DNA of 64,000 bases from Clostridiales bacterium. GTDB lineage: Bacteria; Bacillota; Clostridia; Saccharofermentanales; Saccharofermentanaceae. Below, piece by piece: positions 36,005-44,418 of the stretch. A program made the position numbers and the translations under genes. How positions within the stretch are numbered: the first letter of the stretch is position 1; each line of letters begins with the position of its first letter. The stretch is taken from NCBI GenBank assembly GCA_017617995.1, contig JAFZVE010000051.1, forward strand, positions 55,199 to 119,198, given 5' to 3'. Under the pieces are notes generated by a model, which made no database searches, was not told the origin of the DNA, and saw only the letters and a program-made list of their open reading frames with translations.

Positions 36005-37477
36005 TCAGGACAATGCAGCTGAGAGTCGCTGTCGTCCGGATTCGATACGCTTGATGGCCTCTTCCTTACCGAGAAGGAGAAGTACTTCGACCGCTCCACC
36101 AGGGGTAACGGCTGTGCCGGAAGCGGCGATACGTACCGGCCACATAACAAGTGCATTCTTCACGCCCATGCCCTCGGCAAGACCCGTGAGACACTCGGAA
36201 AGGGAATCCTTGGTCCACTCGATCTCATAGAGCATCGGAAGTACGATGTTCAGCATCTCGAGAGAGCCTTCTTTCGTAGTCTTGCTCTTCTTGTGGACGA
36301 AGAGTTCGAGATCGTAATCGACGAGTTCGAGGAGGAAGGAGAGCTTCTCACTGATCTGAGGAAGTCTCGTGATACGGGGCTGCATGATCTCAGTAAAGAG
36401 AGGATAGAGATCCTCGGTGATCATCGGGAACTTCGCAAGCTCAGGCTTGGCGAACTCGATGAATTCTTCCTGTGTCATCTTACGGATATACTCGCCGTTG
36501 AACCACTCGAGCTTATCGTAGTCGAATACCGACGGAGATTTGCTGATACCGCTGATATCAAAAGCTTCGCACAGCTCAGGAAGAGAGAAGACTTCCTGAT
36601 TGTCCTTCGGGCACCAGCCGAGAAGAGCAATGTAGTTGATGATCGCTTCCGGCAGGAAGCCCTGTGCGACCAGATCCTCAAATCCCGTGGAGCCGTGACG
36701 CTTACTGAGTTTACTTACCGTACCGTCATCGTTCTTGCCCTGGATCAGGGGAAGATGTACATAGGTCGGAATCTCCCATCCGAAAGCCTCATAGCAGAGG
36801 TTGTACTTCGGAGTAGAGGAGAGGTATTCGGAACCGCGGACGACGTGCGAGATCTTCATGAGATGGTCGTCGATGATGTTCGCGAAGTTATAGGTCGGAT
36901 AACCGTCGGCTTTCAGAAGGATCTGATCCTCGAGCTCCTTGTTCTGTACGGTAATATCGCCATATACGCAGTCGTGGAACGTCGTCTCACCGGTAAACGG
37001 CATCTTCTGACGGATAACGTAAGGGATACCTGCATCGAGGTTCTTCTTTATCTCCTCGGGAGACAGATCACGGCAGTGACGGTCATAGCCGCCCTCGACT
37101 CCGCCTTCTTCGTGAAGGGAGGCGAGACGCTCCTTAGAGCAGAAGCAGTAGTAAGCGTGGCCGTTCCTGACGAGTTCCTCAGCGTAGGGCTTATAGAGGT
37201 CCATACGCTCACTCTGGACATACGGTCCGTATTCACCGCCGATGTCCGGACCTTCATCGTGGACAAGACCTGCGGTCATCAGTGTCTTATAGATAATGTC
37301 AACGGCCCCGTCGACATAACGTTCCTGGTCGGTATCCTCGATACGCAGCACGAACGTACCGCCAAGGGATTTCGCGATCAGATACTCGTACAGCGCCGTC
37401 CGGAGGTTGCCGACGTGCATGAAGCCCGTGGGACTCGGTGCGAATCGTGTACGGATTGCGGGATTTGTGATTGCCAT
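36005..37477 (-). CDS. gltX: Glutamyl-tRNA synthetase
   Basis: GluRS charges tRNA-Glu. The 490-residue protein has RTRFAPSPTGFMHVGNLRTA near the start (HVGN as the HIGH motif) and KLSKRHGS as the KMSKS motif. The start is taken as ATG at 37477 (MAITNP), because AAGGATG lies just upstream; an upstream TTG at 37498 would place that site inside the gene. The region to glnS contains a GCACTAGTGC palindrome but no clear terminator. Confidence 0.95.
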   Translation of the reverse strand: MAITNPAIRTRFAPSPTGFMHVGNLRTALYEYLIAKSLGGTFVLRIEDTDQERYVDGAVDIIYKTLMTAGLVHDEGPDIGGEYGPYVQSERMDLYKPYAEELVRNGHAYYCFCSKERLASLHEEGGVEGGYDRHCRDLSPEEIKKNLDAGIPYVIRQKMPFTGETTFHDCVYGDITVQNKELEDQILLKADGYPTYNFANIIDDHLMKISHVVRGSEYLSSTPKYNLCYEAFGWEIPTYVHLPLIQGKNDDGTVSKLSKRHGSTGFEDLVAQGFLPEAIINYIALLGWCPKDNQEVFSLPELCEAFDISGISKSPSVFDYDKLEWFNGEYIRKMTQEEFIEFAKPELAKFPMITEDLYPLFTEIMQPRITRLPQISEKLSFLLELVDYDLELFVHKKSKTTKEGSLEMLNIVLPMLYEIEWTKDSLSECLTGLAEGMGVKNALVMWPVRIAASGTAVTPGGAVEVLLLLGKEEAIKRIESGRQRLSAALS

Positions 37478-37633
37478 AGTAATCATCCTTTTCTCCAATT
37501 TTATAACAACCTATTTTATCACATAATACTGTATGAAAAGCACCGTAACTCGACTTTTTTGTTCAAAGTTCTCCGTAAAAGTGTTATCATAGCATGAGAA
37601 ATCAGAAATTCCGTGATAAGGAGGAAGGACAAG

Positions 37634-38668
37634 ATGACCTGTGTCAAGCGTGTGGAGAGCCGTTGCAGTTACCCTGTCGAATGTGGGCGCGGTATGGCGT
37701 ACTCTTCGCTCATCGATCTTCTCCGGGCTCGTTCTACTGATCATCCTGTAAAGCTTGCGGTCGTCACGGATAAGGAAGTGAATGGCCTTCACCACATGAA
37801 CTTCATCTCTGAGCTGGAAGCGAGACACATCTGCCCGACAGTGATCCAGATCGACGGGCGTCAGTCCTCGAAGAATTTCGATGTAGTGATGCAGGTGTTT
37901 GAACGCCTGATGGATATTTCTTTCTCTTCGGATGATCTTCTCGTAGGCTGGGGCGGAGGCAGTATCCTGGATGTGACGGCTTTCGTCGCATCGACATTCC
38001 TGGGAGGTCTCCCGTACTGTCTGATTCCGACTACGCTGATGGGTATGCTCGAGTCGGCCGAGGCCGATACGGCCTACCTCAATTACATGAGCCACAAGGA
38101 TTGTGTCAGCGTGAGCTGTAAGCCGGTGGCGGTTATCATGGATGTGGATTTTCTTCCGACTGTTCCGGAGAACTTCATGAAGAACGGATATGCCGAGATC
38201 ATCCGCTACGCCATGCTGGATCAGATCACGCTTCTCAACCGTCTCGTGAATAAGGCGGATATGTTTATCACGATCGACGAGTGCTATCTCGCCAAGTCGA
38301 GGATCCGTGAGATGAATCCGAATGCCTTTGATTTCGGCAAAGAAATCAAGGAAGCGATACTCGGACATTTCCGTTTTCTGCGCTATTCCGAGGGCGAAGC
38401 ACTGGCGTTTGCTGTCGCCGCGATGAATCCGTCCGAGCCGCTCTTCAGGCTTTATGATATGCTGGGTTTCCCGAGAAAACTCGAAGGGGTATCGAAGGAT
38501 TCTCTTCTGAAGCGTATCGTCAAGAATCTTGCTCCATATAAAGACGAGATCAAGGTGATCCTCGCATCAGGAAACGGCACGATCCATGAGAAGGTCATGA
38601 CGCAGGCCGAAGCCCTCCTTTTCTTCTCGGAGAGACTGAGCATCATCTGCGAGAGTGTGAACAGGTAG
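37634..38668 (+). CDS. 3-dehydroquinate synthase-like protein with altered metal site
   Basis: This 344-residue protein has the fold of 3-dehydroquinate synthase and related sugar-phosphate cyclases. Residues 103-118 (LVGWGGGSILDVTAFV) are the NAD-binding glycine loop, IPTTLMG follows, and FMKNGYAEIIRYAM (181-194) matches the region with the first metal ligand (Glu188). However, both metal-binding histidines are replaced: FGHTFGHAI becomes FGKEIKEAI (His to Lys236 and Glu240), and HGEA becomes EGEA (His to Glu253). The GGKTGVN substrate loop is also lost. So it is unlikely to be AroB. ATG 37634 follows AAGGAGGAAGG. Confidence 0.75.
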   Translation: MTCVKRVESRCSYPVECGRGMAYSSLIDLLRARSTDHPVKLAVVTDKEVNGLHHMNFISELEARHICPTVIQIDGRQSSKNFDVVMQVFERLMDISFSSDDLLVGWGGGSILDVTAFVASTFLGGLPYCLIPTTLMGMLESAEADTAYLNYMSHKDCVSVSCKPVAVIMDVDFLPTVPENFMKNGYAEIIRYAMLDQITLLNRLVNKADMFITIDECYLAKSRIREMNPNAFDFGKEIKEAILGHFRFLRYSEGEALAFAVAAMNPSEPLFRLYDMLGFPRKLEGVSKDSLLKRIVKNLAPYKDEIKVILASGNGTIHEKVMTQAEALLFFSERLSIICESVNR

Positions 38669-38683
38669 AAGATGGGAGAATGC

Positions 38684-39898
38684 ATGAAAAGACAAAGTAG
38701 AAAGAATCTCGTCTTGCGTATCCTCGTGACGCTTCTTTGTGTTACGGTCTTGGCTTCCTCTTCATGCGGGAAGAAGGAAGAGAAGAAGAAACCTGCCGAT
38801 TACGGAACGTACGGTGCAGATTTTGCAATTGAACTTGCCACGAAATTTCCGTTCCGGAGTGCTTTTTCATCGGGCGAACAGGGCGCGGGGATGCTCATCA
38901 AGAACGAACTCGAGAAGATGGGATATCAGGTCGAGACGCAGTCCTTCACATCTGCGGACGGTAAGAATTCCTATAACTATGTAGTACGGATCCCGGGTGA
39001 AGGATTCATGCAGAGAGATTCCTTCGGAGAATACTCGGAGGTACATAAGACCGTAATCATCGGTGCACACTATGATTCGCCGGTCTCCTATTCGCAGAAG
39101 AGCTCCTATCCGAAGTACGACGGCATCCAGAACAATGCCTGTGGTATCGGAGCTCTTATGACCATAGCAAAGGAGATGTACGGAAAGACCTATGCGTACG
39201 ATGTCGTTCTCGTTGCTTTTGGCGCTTCGTCGGCCAATTATCTCGGAGCGGGAATATTCGTGAATCAGCTCAAACCCGATGAACTCAAGGCCATCGAGTG
39301 TATGTACTGTATAGAGAGTATCTATGCCGGAGATAAGCTGTATGCTCATGCCGGTCTGTCTTCACTTCAGGAAGGAAAGAAGTACACATATCGAAGGAAA
39401 CTCTATGAGGCCTACGATGTGGCGTACGAGAACAGTATCCTGTCCGAGACCGGTGTCGATCTGAATTACAACATGTCTCTTCTCAGCTTCGATGTAAACG
39501 GTGACCATGTTGACGATATGTATCGTGAGGTCACACAGGTCAGATCGGACTATGCCGTCTTCGACAGTATGGAGATCCCGATCGTGTTCTTCGAGTCTTC
39601 TGACTACAATTTCAGCAAACTCGCCGATATGAAGGAGACGAAGAACCTCGAGCTTCAGGAATATGGTGGAGCGATCCGTGGTACACCTCTGGATTCGTCT
39701 GAACTTCTGAAGGAATCACTCGATGAGACAAGACTTCAGACACGTGTGAACGTGGTTGCTTTTATCGCTGTCAAGGCGGTCGAGAAAGGCTCGAAGAACT
39801 GTGTGCCGATCTCGAAGTACAACGAAGGTGTGAGGCTTGAACCGACGGTCACACCGAAGAAGAAGGAGAGCGTAACAAGTAATGAAAAAGCAGGATAA
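38684..39898 (+). CDS. M28 peptidase-like lipoprotein lacking metal ligands
   Basis: A 404-residue exported protein. The signal peptide ends in a lipobox-like LASSSC (Cys28). The body has the M28 aminopeptidase fold: IIGAHYDSPV (His129) and the region GIQNNACGIGAL, where the canonical bridging Asp of ADDNASG is replaced by Asn. VAFGASSANYLGAG replaces the catalytic GGEE with ASSA, and RSDYAVF replaces the SDH histidine by Tyr. Metal binding and catalysis are therefore probably lost. ATG 38684 is preferred over 38672 because GGGAG precedes it. It overlaps the next gene by 17 bases. Confidence 0.75.
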   Translation: MKRQSRKNLVLRILVTLLCVTVLASSSCGKKEEKKKPADYGTYGADFAIELATKFPFRSAFSSGEQGAGMLIKNELEKMGYQVETQSFTSADGKNSYNYVVRIPGEGFMQRDSFGEYSEVHKTVIIGAHYDSPVSYSQKSSYPKYDGIQNNACGIGALMTIAKEMYGKTYAYDVVLVAFGASSANYLGAGIFVNQLKPDELKAIECMYCIESIYAGDKLYAHAGLSSLQEGKKYTYRRKLYEAYDVAYENSILSETGVDLNYNMSLLSFDVNGDHVDDMYREVTQVRSDYAVFDSMEIPIVFFESSDYNFSKLADMKETKNLELQEYGGAIRGTPLDSSELLKESLDETRLQTRVNVVAFIAVKAVEKGSKNCVPISKYNEGVRLEPTVTPKKKESVTSNEKAG

Positions 39899-40304
39899 CG
39901 GGGATATCATCCGGGGGAATCTCTTTACGGGGATCGTTGTCAGTGAGCTGACGGATAAGGAATATCATTTCTCGATAGACGGAAGCGATGTGACCGTGAC
40001 GCAGCGTGTCACCTCGCCAAAAGACGACAGGAAGGTTCTTGGATTTCTGTTTCTGATGGACAAGCCCAGCCGGTTCCGGCTCGACGTCCTGATCCCGCAG
40101 GACTGTATGAATGCGCAGATCTCATTAAACGACAAGGAACTTCTCGGGTTCTTCTCAAAGGAGATCCCGGAGGATCCGGAGTATGTCGAGATGAGCCATT
40201 GTAATGATGCAGCCAAGTATACACCTCTGGCTCCTGGGAAGTTCCAGTCTCTGAATTTCCGCTGGGAGTCCGGTGATGTGCTGAAGTGTTTCTTCTATTA
40301 TTGA
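39882..40304 (+). CDS. Small beta-rich protein of unknown function
   Basis: A 140-residue protein with no signal peptide or membrane helix. Regions such as FRLDVLIPQDCMNAQISLND and SLNFRWESGDVLKCFF resemble the C-terminal beta-sandwich of GH127-type glycoside hydrolases (LRIPxW...VNG...RxWxxGD), but the catalytic barrel is absent and the likeness is weak. It overlaps the M28-like gene by 17 bases and is likely translated after it. Confidence 0.6.
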   Translation: MKKQDNGDIIRGNLFTGIVVSELTDKEYHFSIDGSDVTVTQRVTSPKDDRKVLGFLFLMDKPSRFRLDVLIPQDCMNAQISLNDKELLGFFSKEIPEDPEYVEMSHCNDAAKYTPLAPGKFQSLNFRWESGDVLKCFFYY

Positions 40305-40330
40305 TCTGACAGGAGAGAATCGTCTTCGAA

Positions 40331-40359
40331 TTGACGCAATTTTTTGACAGTGTTATAGT
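40331..40359 (+). promoter_or_regulatory. Sigma-A promoter of the RDD-protein gene
   Basis: TTGACG (40331-40336) and TATAGT (40354-40359), 17 bp apart, precede the RDD gene; AGGAGGGG follows as the ribosome binding site. Confidence 0.75.
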
Positions 40360-40386
40360 GAAATTACCTTAGGAGGGGTTGTACAC

Positions 40387-40956
40387 ATGAATACCAATGC
40401 TTCAATGTTTAATCGTTTTGTTGCCGTGATCCTTGATCTTCTCACATTCCTCGGATATGCGGCCGGCTTTATGATGCTGACGTTCACTGCATCTTCTATC
40501 GATGCGGAACTTCAATTCGAGAAAGTTTCGAAATCTGAACTCATCAGGACAGGTGTGATCCTGGTTGTGATCTACTTTATTCTGGATGTACTTCTGACGA
40601 GGATTTTTGCAACGACCCCGGGTAAGCTCAGCCTGAATTGTGATGTTGATTTTCACATGGGAAATACGATGCTCTATAACATCATCCGCAGCTTCGTAAA
40701 GATCGTGTGTCTCTTCACGGTGGTGCTCGGATTCTTCTCTTACATTTCCGGCACGACCAGCCCCGATTCACAGACCTTCCACGACAAGATCGCCAAGACC
40801 AACGTGACCGATTCCACAAGAATGCCGAGAGTCCTCGGAGTGCTGATCGTTATGGTCGGAATCGGTATTCTCATTTACTTCATCGTGACCTATCATGATT
40901 CCCTCGGAATCAACCCGTCACTGAACCTTCCGAACTACAAGATCTTCGACATTTAA
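40387..40956 (+). CDS. RDD-family membrane protein
   Basis: This 189-residue membrane protein has about four hydrophobic segments. RFVAVILDLL at residues 10-19 supplies the conserved Arg and Asp of RDD proteins, and TPGKLSLNCDV near residue 76 is the second family motif. RDD proteins are of mostly unknown function; some act as Na/H antiporters. It has its own promoter and AGGAGGGG ribosome binding site. Confidence 0.85.
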   Translation: MNTNASMFNRFVAVILDLLTFLGYAAGFMMLTFTASSIDAELQFEKVSKSELIRTGVILVVIYFILDVLLTRIFATTPGKLSLNCDVDFHMGNTMLYNIIRSFVKIVCLFTVVLGFFSYISGTTSPDSQTFHDKIAKTNVTDSTRMPRVLGVLIVMVGIGILIYFIVTYHDSLGINPSLNLPNYKIFDI

Positions 40957-41007
40957 TACCTGAAGATTGATTCTAGTTTACATTTCCGTGAAGATAATTT
41001 TTGATAC

Positions 41008-41036
41008 TTGTTATTTTGTAAAAAGCATGGTATTAT
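41008..41036 (+). promoter_or_regulatory. Promoter of a possible small RNA
   Basis: TTGTTA (41008-41013) and TATTAT (41031-41036) are 17 bp apart, in an intergenic stretch with no plus-strand gene downstream. Confidence 0.5.
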
Positions 41037-41042
41037 CTTCAC

Positions 41043-41117
41043 AGAAAGACGGATGCACGATTCGTTTTTTTGTAACTACAAGAATGGCCATCTGAGATTG
41101 TTCAGATGGTTATTTTT
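41043..41117 (+). ncRNA. Candidate small RNA of about 75 nt
   Basis: Between the RDD gene and ilvE (322 bases without a gene) lies a promoter followed by a weak stem with a T7 run (ACGGAT-GCACG-ATTCGT, 41050-41065) and then a strong terminator (CCATCTGA/TCAGATGG). A transcript of about 30 or 75 nt would be made. There is no ribosome binding site plus ORF inside it. This may equally be remains of a lost gene. Confidence 0.35.
41088..41117 (+). terminator. Rho-independent terminator in the RDD-ilvE gap
   Basis: CCATCTGA (41088-41095) and TCAGATGG (41102-41109) with loop GATTGT, followed by TTATTTTTG. Confidence 0.85.
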
Positions 41118-41206
41118 GTATCTTCCGGTAAGTGATGCGATATGCGTTCAGAAGCCCTGTTTTCGAGCGCAGAATCTTGCTTCCGAAGAAGAATAACAGA
41201 CATGAT

Positions 41207-41256
41207 AAAGCCCCTCTTTTCTCCTCGAAATAAAGGTGATAAAGAGGGGCTTTTGT
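41207..41256. terminator. Bidirectional terminator next to ilvE
   Basis: AAAGCCCCTCTTT (41207-41219) and AAAGAGGGGCTTT (41241-41253) form a 13-bp stem with a T-run on both strands; it ends ilvE on the minus strand. Confidence 0.85.
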
Positions 41257-41278
41257 GATGCTTCAATTATGTGGAAAA

Positions 41279-42355
41279 TCAGTCTACTTTGGTGACCCAG
41301 CCGAACTTGTCTTCTACCTTGCCGCTCTGGATACCGGTGATGGTATCGTAGAACTTCTGTGTGATCGGACCGATCTCTCCGTTATTGATCGTGAAGACGG
41401 TATCTTCGTACTTCAGTTCGCCGACCGGAGAAACAACGGCAGCGGTACCGCAGCCGAAGCACTCCTGCATACGGCCGGACTTACCGGCTTCGATGACCTC
41501 ATCGATGGAGATTCTTCTCTCTTCGACTTCAAGACCCATATCCTTTGCGATCTCGATGCAGGATCTTCTTGTGATACCCGGCAGGATAGAACCGGCTGCA
41601 AGGGAAGGAGTAACGAGCTTGCCGTCGATGATGAACATGATGTTCATGGCGCCGACTTCTTCGATGTACTTCTGCTCAACACCGTCGAGCCACAGTACCT
41701 GCTCGTAACCGGAATCGTGAGCGATGGTCTGTGCGATCAGAGAGCAGCCGTAGTTACCGGCACACTTGGTGAAACCTGTACCACCACGTACTGCACGTAC
41801 ATACTTGTCTTCTACGTAGATCTTTACCGGCTGGATGCCGTGCGCGTAGTACGCACCGGAAGGGGAAAGCAGGATGAAGAACTTATATGTGTTCGAAGGA
41901 CGAACGCCGAGGTACGGGTCGGTCGCGATAACGAATGGACGGATGTACATGGACTCGCCCTTACCGGACGGGATCCAGTCCTTGTCGATCTCGACGAGCT
42001 TCTTGGTCGCATGTACACAGAAATCTACGTCGACCTTCGGGATGACGAGACGGTCATTACTGTTGTTCATACGCTCGAAGTTGCACTCCGGACGGAAGAG
42101 GTTGATGGTGCCGTCTTCGCACTTATAGGCCTTCAGACCTTCAAATACAGCCTGACCGTAGTGGAATACCATTGCGGAAGGTTCGATCTCAAAAGGACCA
42201 TAAGGAACGATTCTGGGGTTGATCCAGCCCTTGCCTTCTTCGTAATCCATGACGAACATGTGATCCGAGAAGATATGGCCGAAAGGAAGCGGCTGACCGG
42301 GCTGCGGTTTCTGTCTTGGTGAGGTTGTCTTAGTCACCGAAATTTCTGGGAACAT
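41279..42355 (-). CDS. ilvE: Branched-chain amino acid aminotransferase
   Basis: IlvE exchanges the amino group between glutamate and the branched-chain 2-oxoacids. The 358-residue fold-type-IV PLP protein is of the longer (BCAT2-like) type: [20 protein letters not shown] near residue 70, [13 protein letters not shown] near residue 190 with the PLP lysine, and [15 protein letters not shown] near 300. It is divergent from nagA with 164 bases between. It links to the 2-oxoacid oxidoreductase by substrate. Confidence 0.95.
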   Translation of the reverse strand: MFPEISVTKTTSPRQKPQPGQPLPFGHIFSDHMFVMDYEEGKGWINPRIVPYGPFEIEPSAMVFHYGQAVFEGLKAYKCEDGTINLFRPECNFERMNNSNDRLVIPKVDVDFCVHATKKLVEIDKDWIPSGKGESMYIRPFVIATDPYLGVRPSNTYKFFILLSPSGAYYAHGIQPVKIYVEDKYVRAVRGGTGFTKCAGNYGCSLIAQTIAHDSGYEQVLWLDGVEQKYIEEVGAMNIMFIIDGKLVTPSLAAGSILPGITRRSCIEIAKDMGLEVEERRISIDEVIEAGKSGRMQECFGCGTAAVVSPVGELKYEDTVFTINNGEIGPITQKFYDTITGIQSGKVEDKFGWVTKVD

Positions 42356-42519
42356 AATAATCCTCCTCTTTATTCTTAGATGTTTTGTTATTGTTGATTA
42401 TAACCCCTTTTAGTGACAATGGCAGAGGAAATCTTCCGATTTGCCGAAATTGTGCTTTTTCGTGAAGAAAGATGTAAAATATCTACTGTATACGAGAAAA
42501 AGAGGGGAGGAGATCGCCG

Positions 42520-43698
42520 GTGCGACTTAATCACGTGGATCTCGTCGGTCCGGATTTTGCTATAGAGCAGGATATGACGATTCTTGTCGATGGGAAGCGG
42601 ATCGCTGCAATGGGCAGGGATCTTCCGCAGGCCACATCTGAAGATGAAATGAATCTCGAAGGTCTCACGATCTTCCCCGGATTTATCGATCTTCACATCC
42701 ACGGGGCCGGTGGCTATGATACCTCTGACGGTACGCCTGAGGCACTTCTTCAGATCTCTTCTTTTCTTGCGTCCCAAGGCATAACTTCCTTCTGTCCGAC
42801 GTCCATGATGATCTCAAAGGAGAACCTTCGCCGTGTGCTCTCATCCTACGAAGAAGTCCGGGATGAAGAACCTGCCGGTGCGCGCTTTCTCGGGATCCGT
42901 CTGGAAGGTCCTTTCCTTTCCAAAGAAAAGTGCGGTGTCCAGAACACGGACTATGCGCTTCTTCCTTCGACGGAATTTATTTCGGATCTGGTGAAGGATT
43001 ATACGGAGAAAAATATAGCGATCATCGACATATCTCCGGAACTTTCCGGAGCTATGGAATTCATTCGGAAGATGAAGGATGAGTATGTCCTTTCTGCTGC
43101 GCATACGGCTGCGACGTTCTCATGCTGTAAGGACGCGATCTCGGAAGGACTGCATCACGCGACACATCTCTTCAATGCGATGAATCCTTTACACCACCAT
43201 GAACCGGGAGCAGTCGGGGCGCTACTTGATGATCCTTCGGTAACCTGTGAATTGATCTGCGACGGGATGCATGTACATCCTGCGGTGCTCCGCTTCGCGA
43301 TCACAGTTCTCGGAGAAGAAAGACTGGTGGTCGTATCGGACGCGATGCGTGCCGCAGGCATGCCGGATGGGGAATATGATCTGGGCGGGAAGACCGTCAT
43401 GGTCCGGAACAGAAGAACGGATATGGGCGATGGAAGACTTGCGGGAAGTACAACCAATCTGCATGACGAATTCCTGTTCCTTCTGAATCTCGGTGTGCCG
43501 CTTCGTACAGCCATTCGGGCGTGCACGATCAATCCGGCGCGTGTCCTTCACATCGATCGGGACACCGGTTCTCTTGAAGTCGGCAAGTACGCGGATATGG
43601 TGGCCATGGATGATAAGTATCGTGTCCGGAAAGTGTGGGTACAGGGCAGACTTGTATTTGATGCGGATGCAGAAATAGAAGGAGAAACACAAAGATGA
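42520..43698 (+). CDS. nagA: N-acetylglucosamine-6-phosphate deacetylase
   Basis: NagA deacetylates GlcNAc-6-phosphate to glucosamine-6-phosphate in amino-sugar catabolism and wall recycling. The 392-residue amidohydrolase has FPGFIDLHIHGAGGYDTSDG near residue 52, LEGPF with a metal-binding Glu, AAHTAAT and THLFNAMNPLHHHEPG with metal and substrate histidines, and VVSDAMRAAG with the catalytic Asp. It starts at GTG 42520 after GGGGAGGAG. No nagB or PTS is near. It overlaps the Crp-like gene by 4 bases. Confidence 0.95.
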   Translation: MRLNHVDLVGPDFAIEQDMTILVDGKRIAAMGRDLPQATSEDEMNLEGLTIFPGFIDLHIHGAGGYDTSDGTPEALLQISSFLASQGITSFCPTSMMISKENLRRVLSSYEEVRDEEPAGARFLGIRLEGPFLSKEKCGVQNTDYALLPSTEFISDLVKDYTEKNIAIIDISPELSGAMEFIRKMKDEYVLSAAHTAATFSCCKDAISEGLHHATHLFNAMNPLHHHEPGAVGALLDDPSVTCELICDGMHVHPAVLRFAITVLGEERLVVVSDAMRAAGMPDGEYDLGGKTVMVRNRRTDMGDGRLAGSTTNLHDEFLFLLNLGVPLRTAIRACTINPARVLHIDRDTGSLEVGKYADMVAMDDKYRVRKVWVQGRLVFDADAEIEGETQR

Positions 43699-44372
43699 GC
43701 GAACTTCAGAGTCTGATGGGATCGTTGTTTTTTCAGGATATGGAGAAAGAGTCCGCTGCTCTTTGTGCGGAGTCTTTCCGCAGGAGAAAATATGCGGAAG
43801 GAGAACGGATCGCGGAAGAAGGGGAGGACTGCAAGTGTCTGATCTTCATCGCTTCCGGAGAGGCCGCCGTACAGAAATACACATCCGACGGAGAATTTAC
43901 CACCGTTGAACTTTTGCAGAAGGGAGACTTCTTCGGTGAGGAAGTATTCGAGAAAGGGGAGGCACGTTACCGGTTCACACTTGAAGCGCTCTCCGATGTG
44001 GATATTCTTTCTATTCCCGGAGAGATCCTCCTAAAGGATCTTCAGCGGTTCCCGAAATTGAAAGAGAACTTCATCCGTATTCTTCTTAACAAGGAACAAA
44101 GCCGCGGTCAGCATATCGTACTTCTTTCGCAGAAGAGCGTCAGACAGAAACTCGCATGTTTTCTCCTCGGATTGCAGAAGAAACAGGGAGGCGGAGAGAT
44201 GGTGATCCTTCCCGGTTCGCGGGAAGTCATATCGAAGCTTCTGGCTCTTCCGAGGCCCAGTTTCTCCAGAGAACTTAAGTCGATGGAGCAGGCTTCCCTC
44301 ATCGAAGTGGAAGGAAGAAAAATACGGATACGTGAGCAGATCCTCCTTGAGAAACTGGTCGAGGAAAGATAG
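43695..44372 (+). CDS. Crp/Fnr-family transcriptional regulator
   Basis: This 225-residue protein has an N-terminal cyclic-nucleotide-binding fold (about 10-120, EGERIAEEGEDCKCLIFIASG) and a C-terminal winged helix (about 140-225: REVISKLLALPRPSFSRELKSM). No N-terminal cysteine cluster of Fnr is present. Its 4-base overlap with nagA suggests it regulates amino-sugar use, which is inference. The effector is unknown. Confidence 0.88.
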   Translation: MSELQSLMGSLFFQDMEKESAALCAESFRRRKYAEGERIAEEGEDCKCLIFIASGEAAVQKYTSDGEFTTVELLQKGDFFGEEVFEKGEARYRFTLEALSDVDILSIPGEILLKDLQRFPKLKENFIRILLNKEQSRGQHIVLLSQKSVRQKLACFLLGLQKKQGGGEMVILPGSREVISKLLALPRPSFSRELKSMEQASLIEVEGRKIRIREQILLEKLVEER

Positions 44373-44378
44373 AGATTG

Positions 44379-44387
44379 TGGTATAAT
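44379..44387 (+). promoter_or_regulatory. Extended -10 promoter of the diadenylate cyclase gene
   Basis: TGGTATAAT at 44379-44387 is an extended -10 (TG, one base, TATAAT at 44382-44387), 31 bases before the GTG start. No -35 match is seen. Confidence 0.6.
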
Positions 44388-44418
44388 AAAGAGAAGTCTT
44401 TTGAGGGGAGCATAGACA

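Noticed and set aside
42356..42519. T-box or leucine-type attenuator before ilvE
   Set aside because: No T-box sequence, leader peptide or terminator/antiterminator pair was seen.
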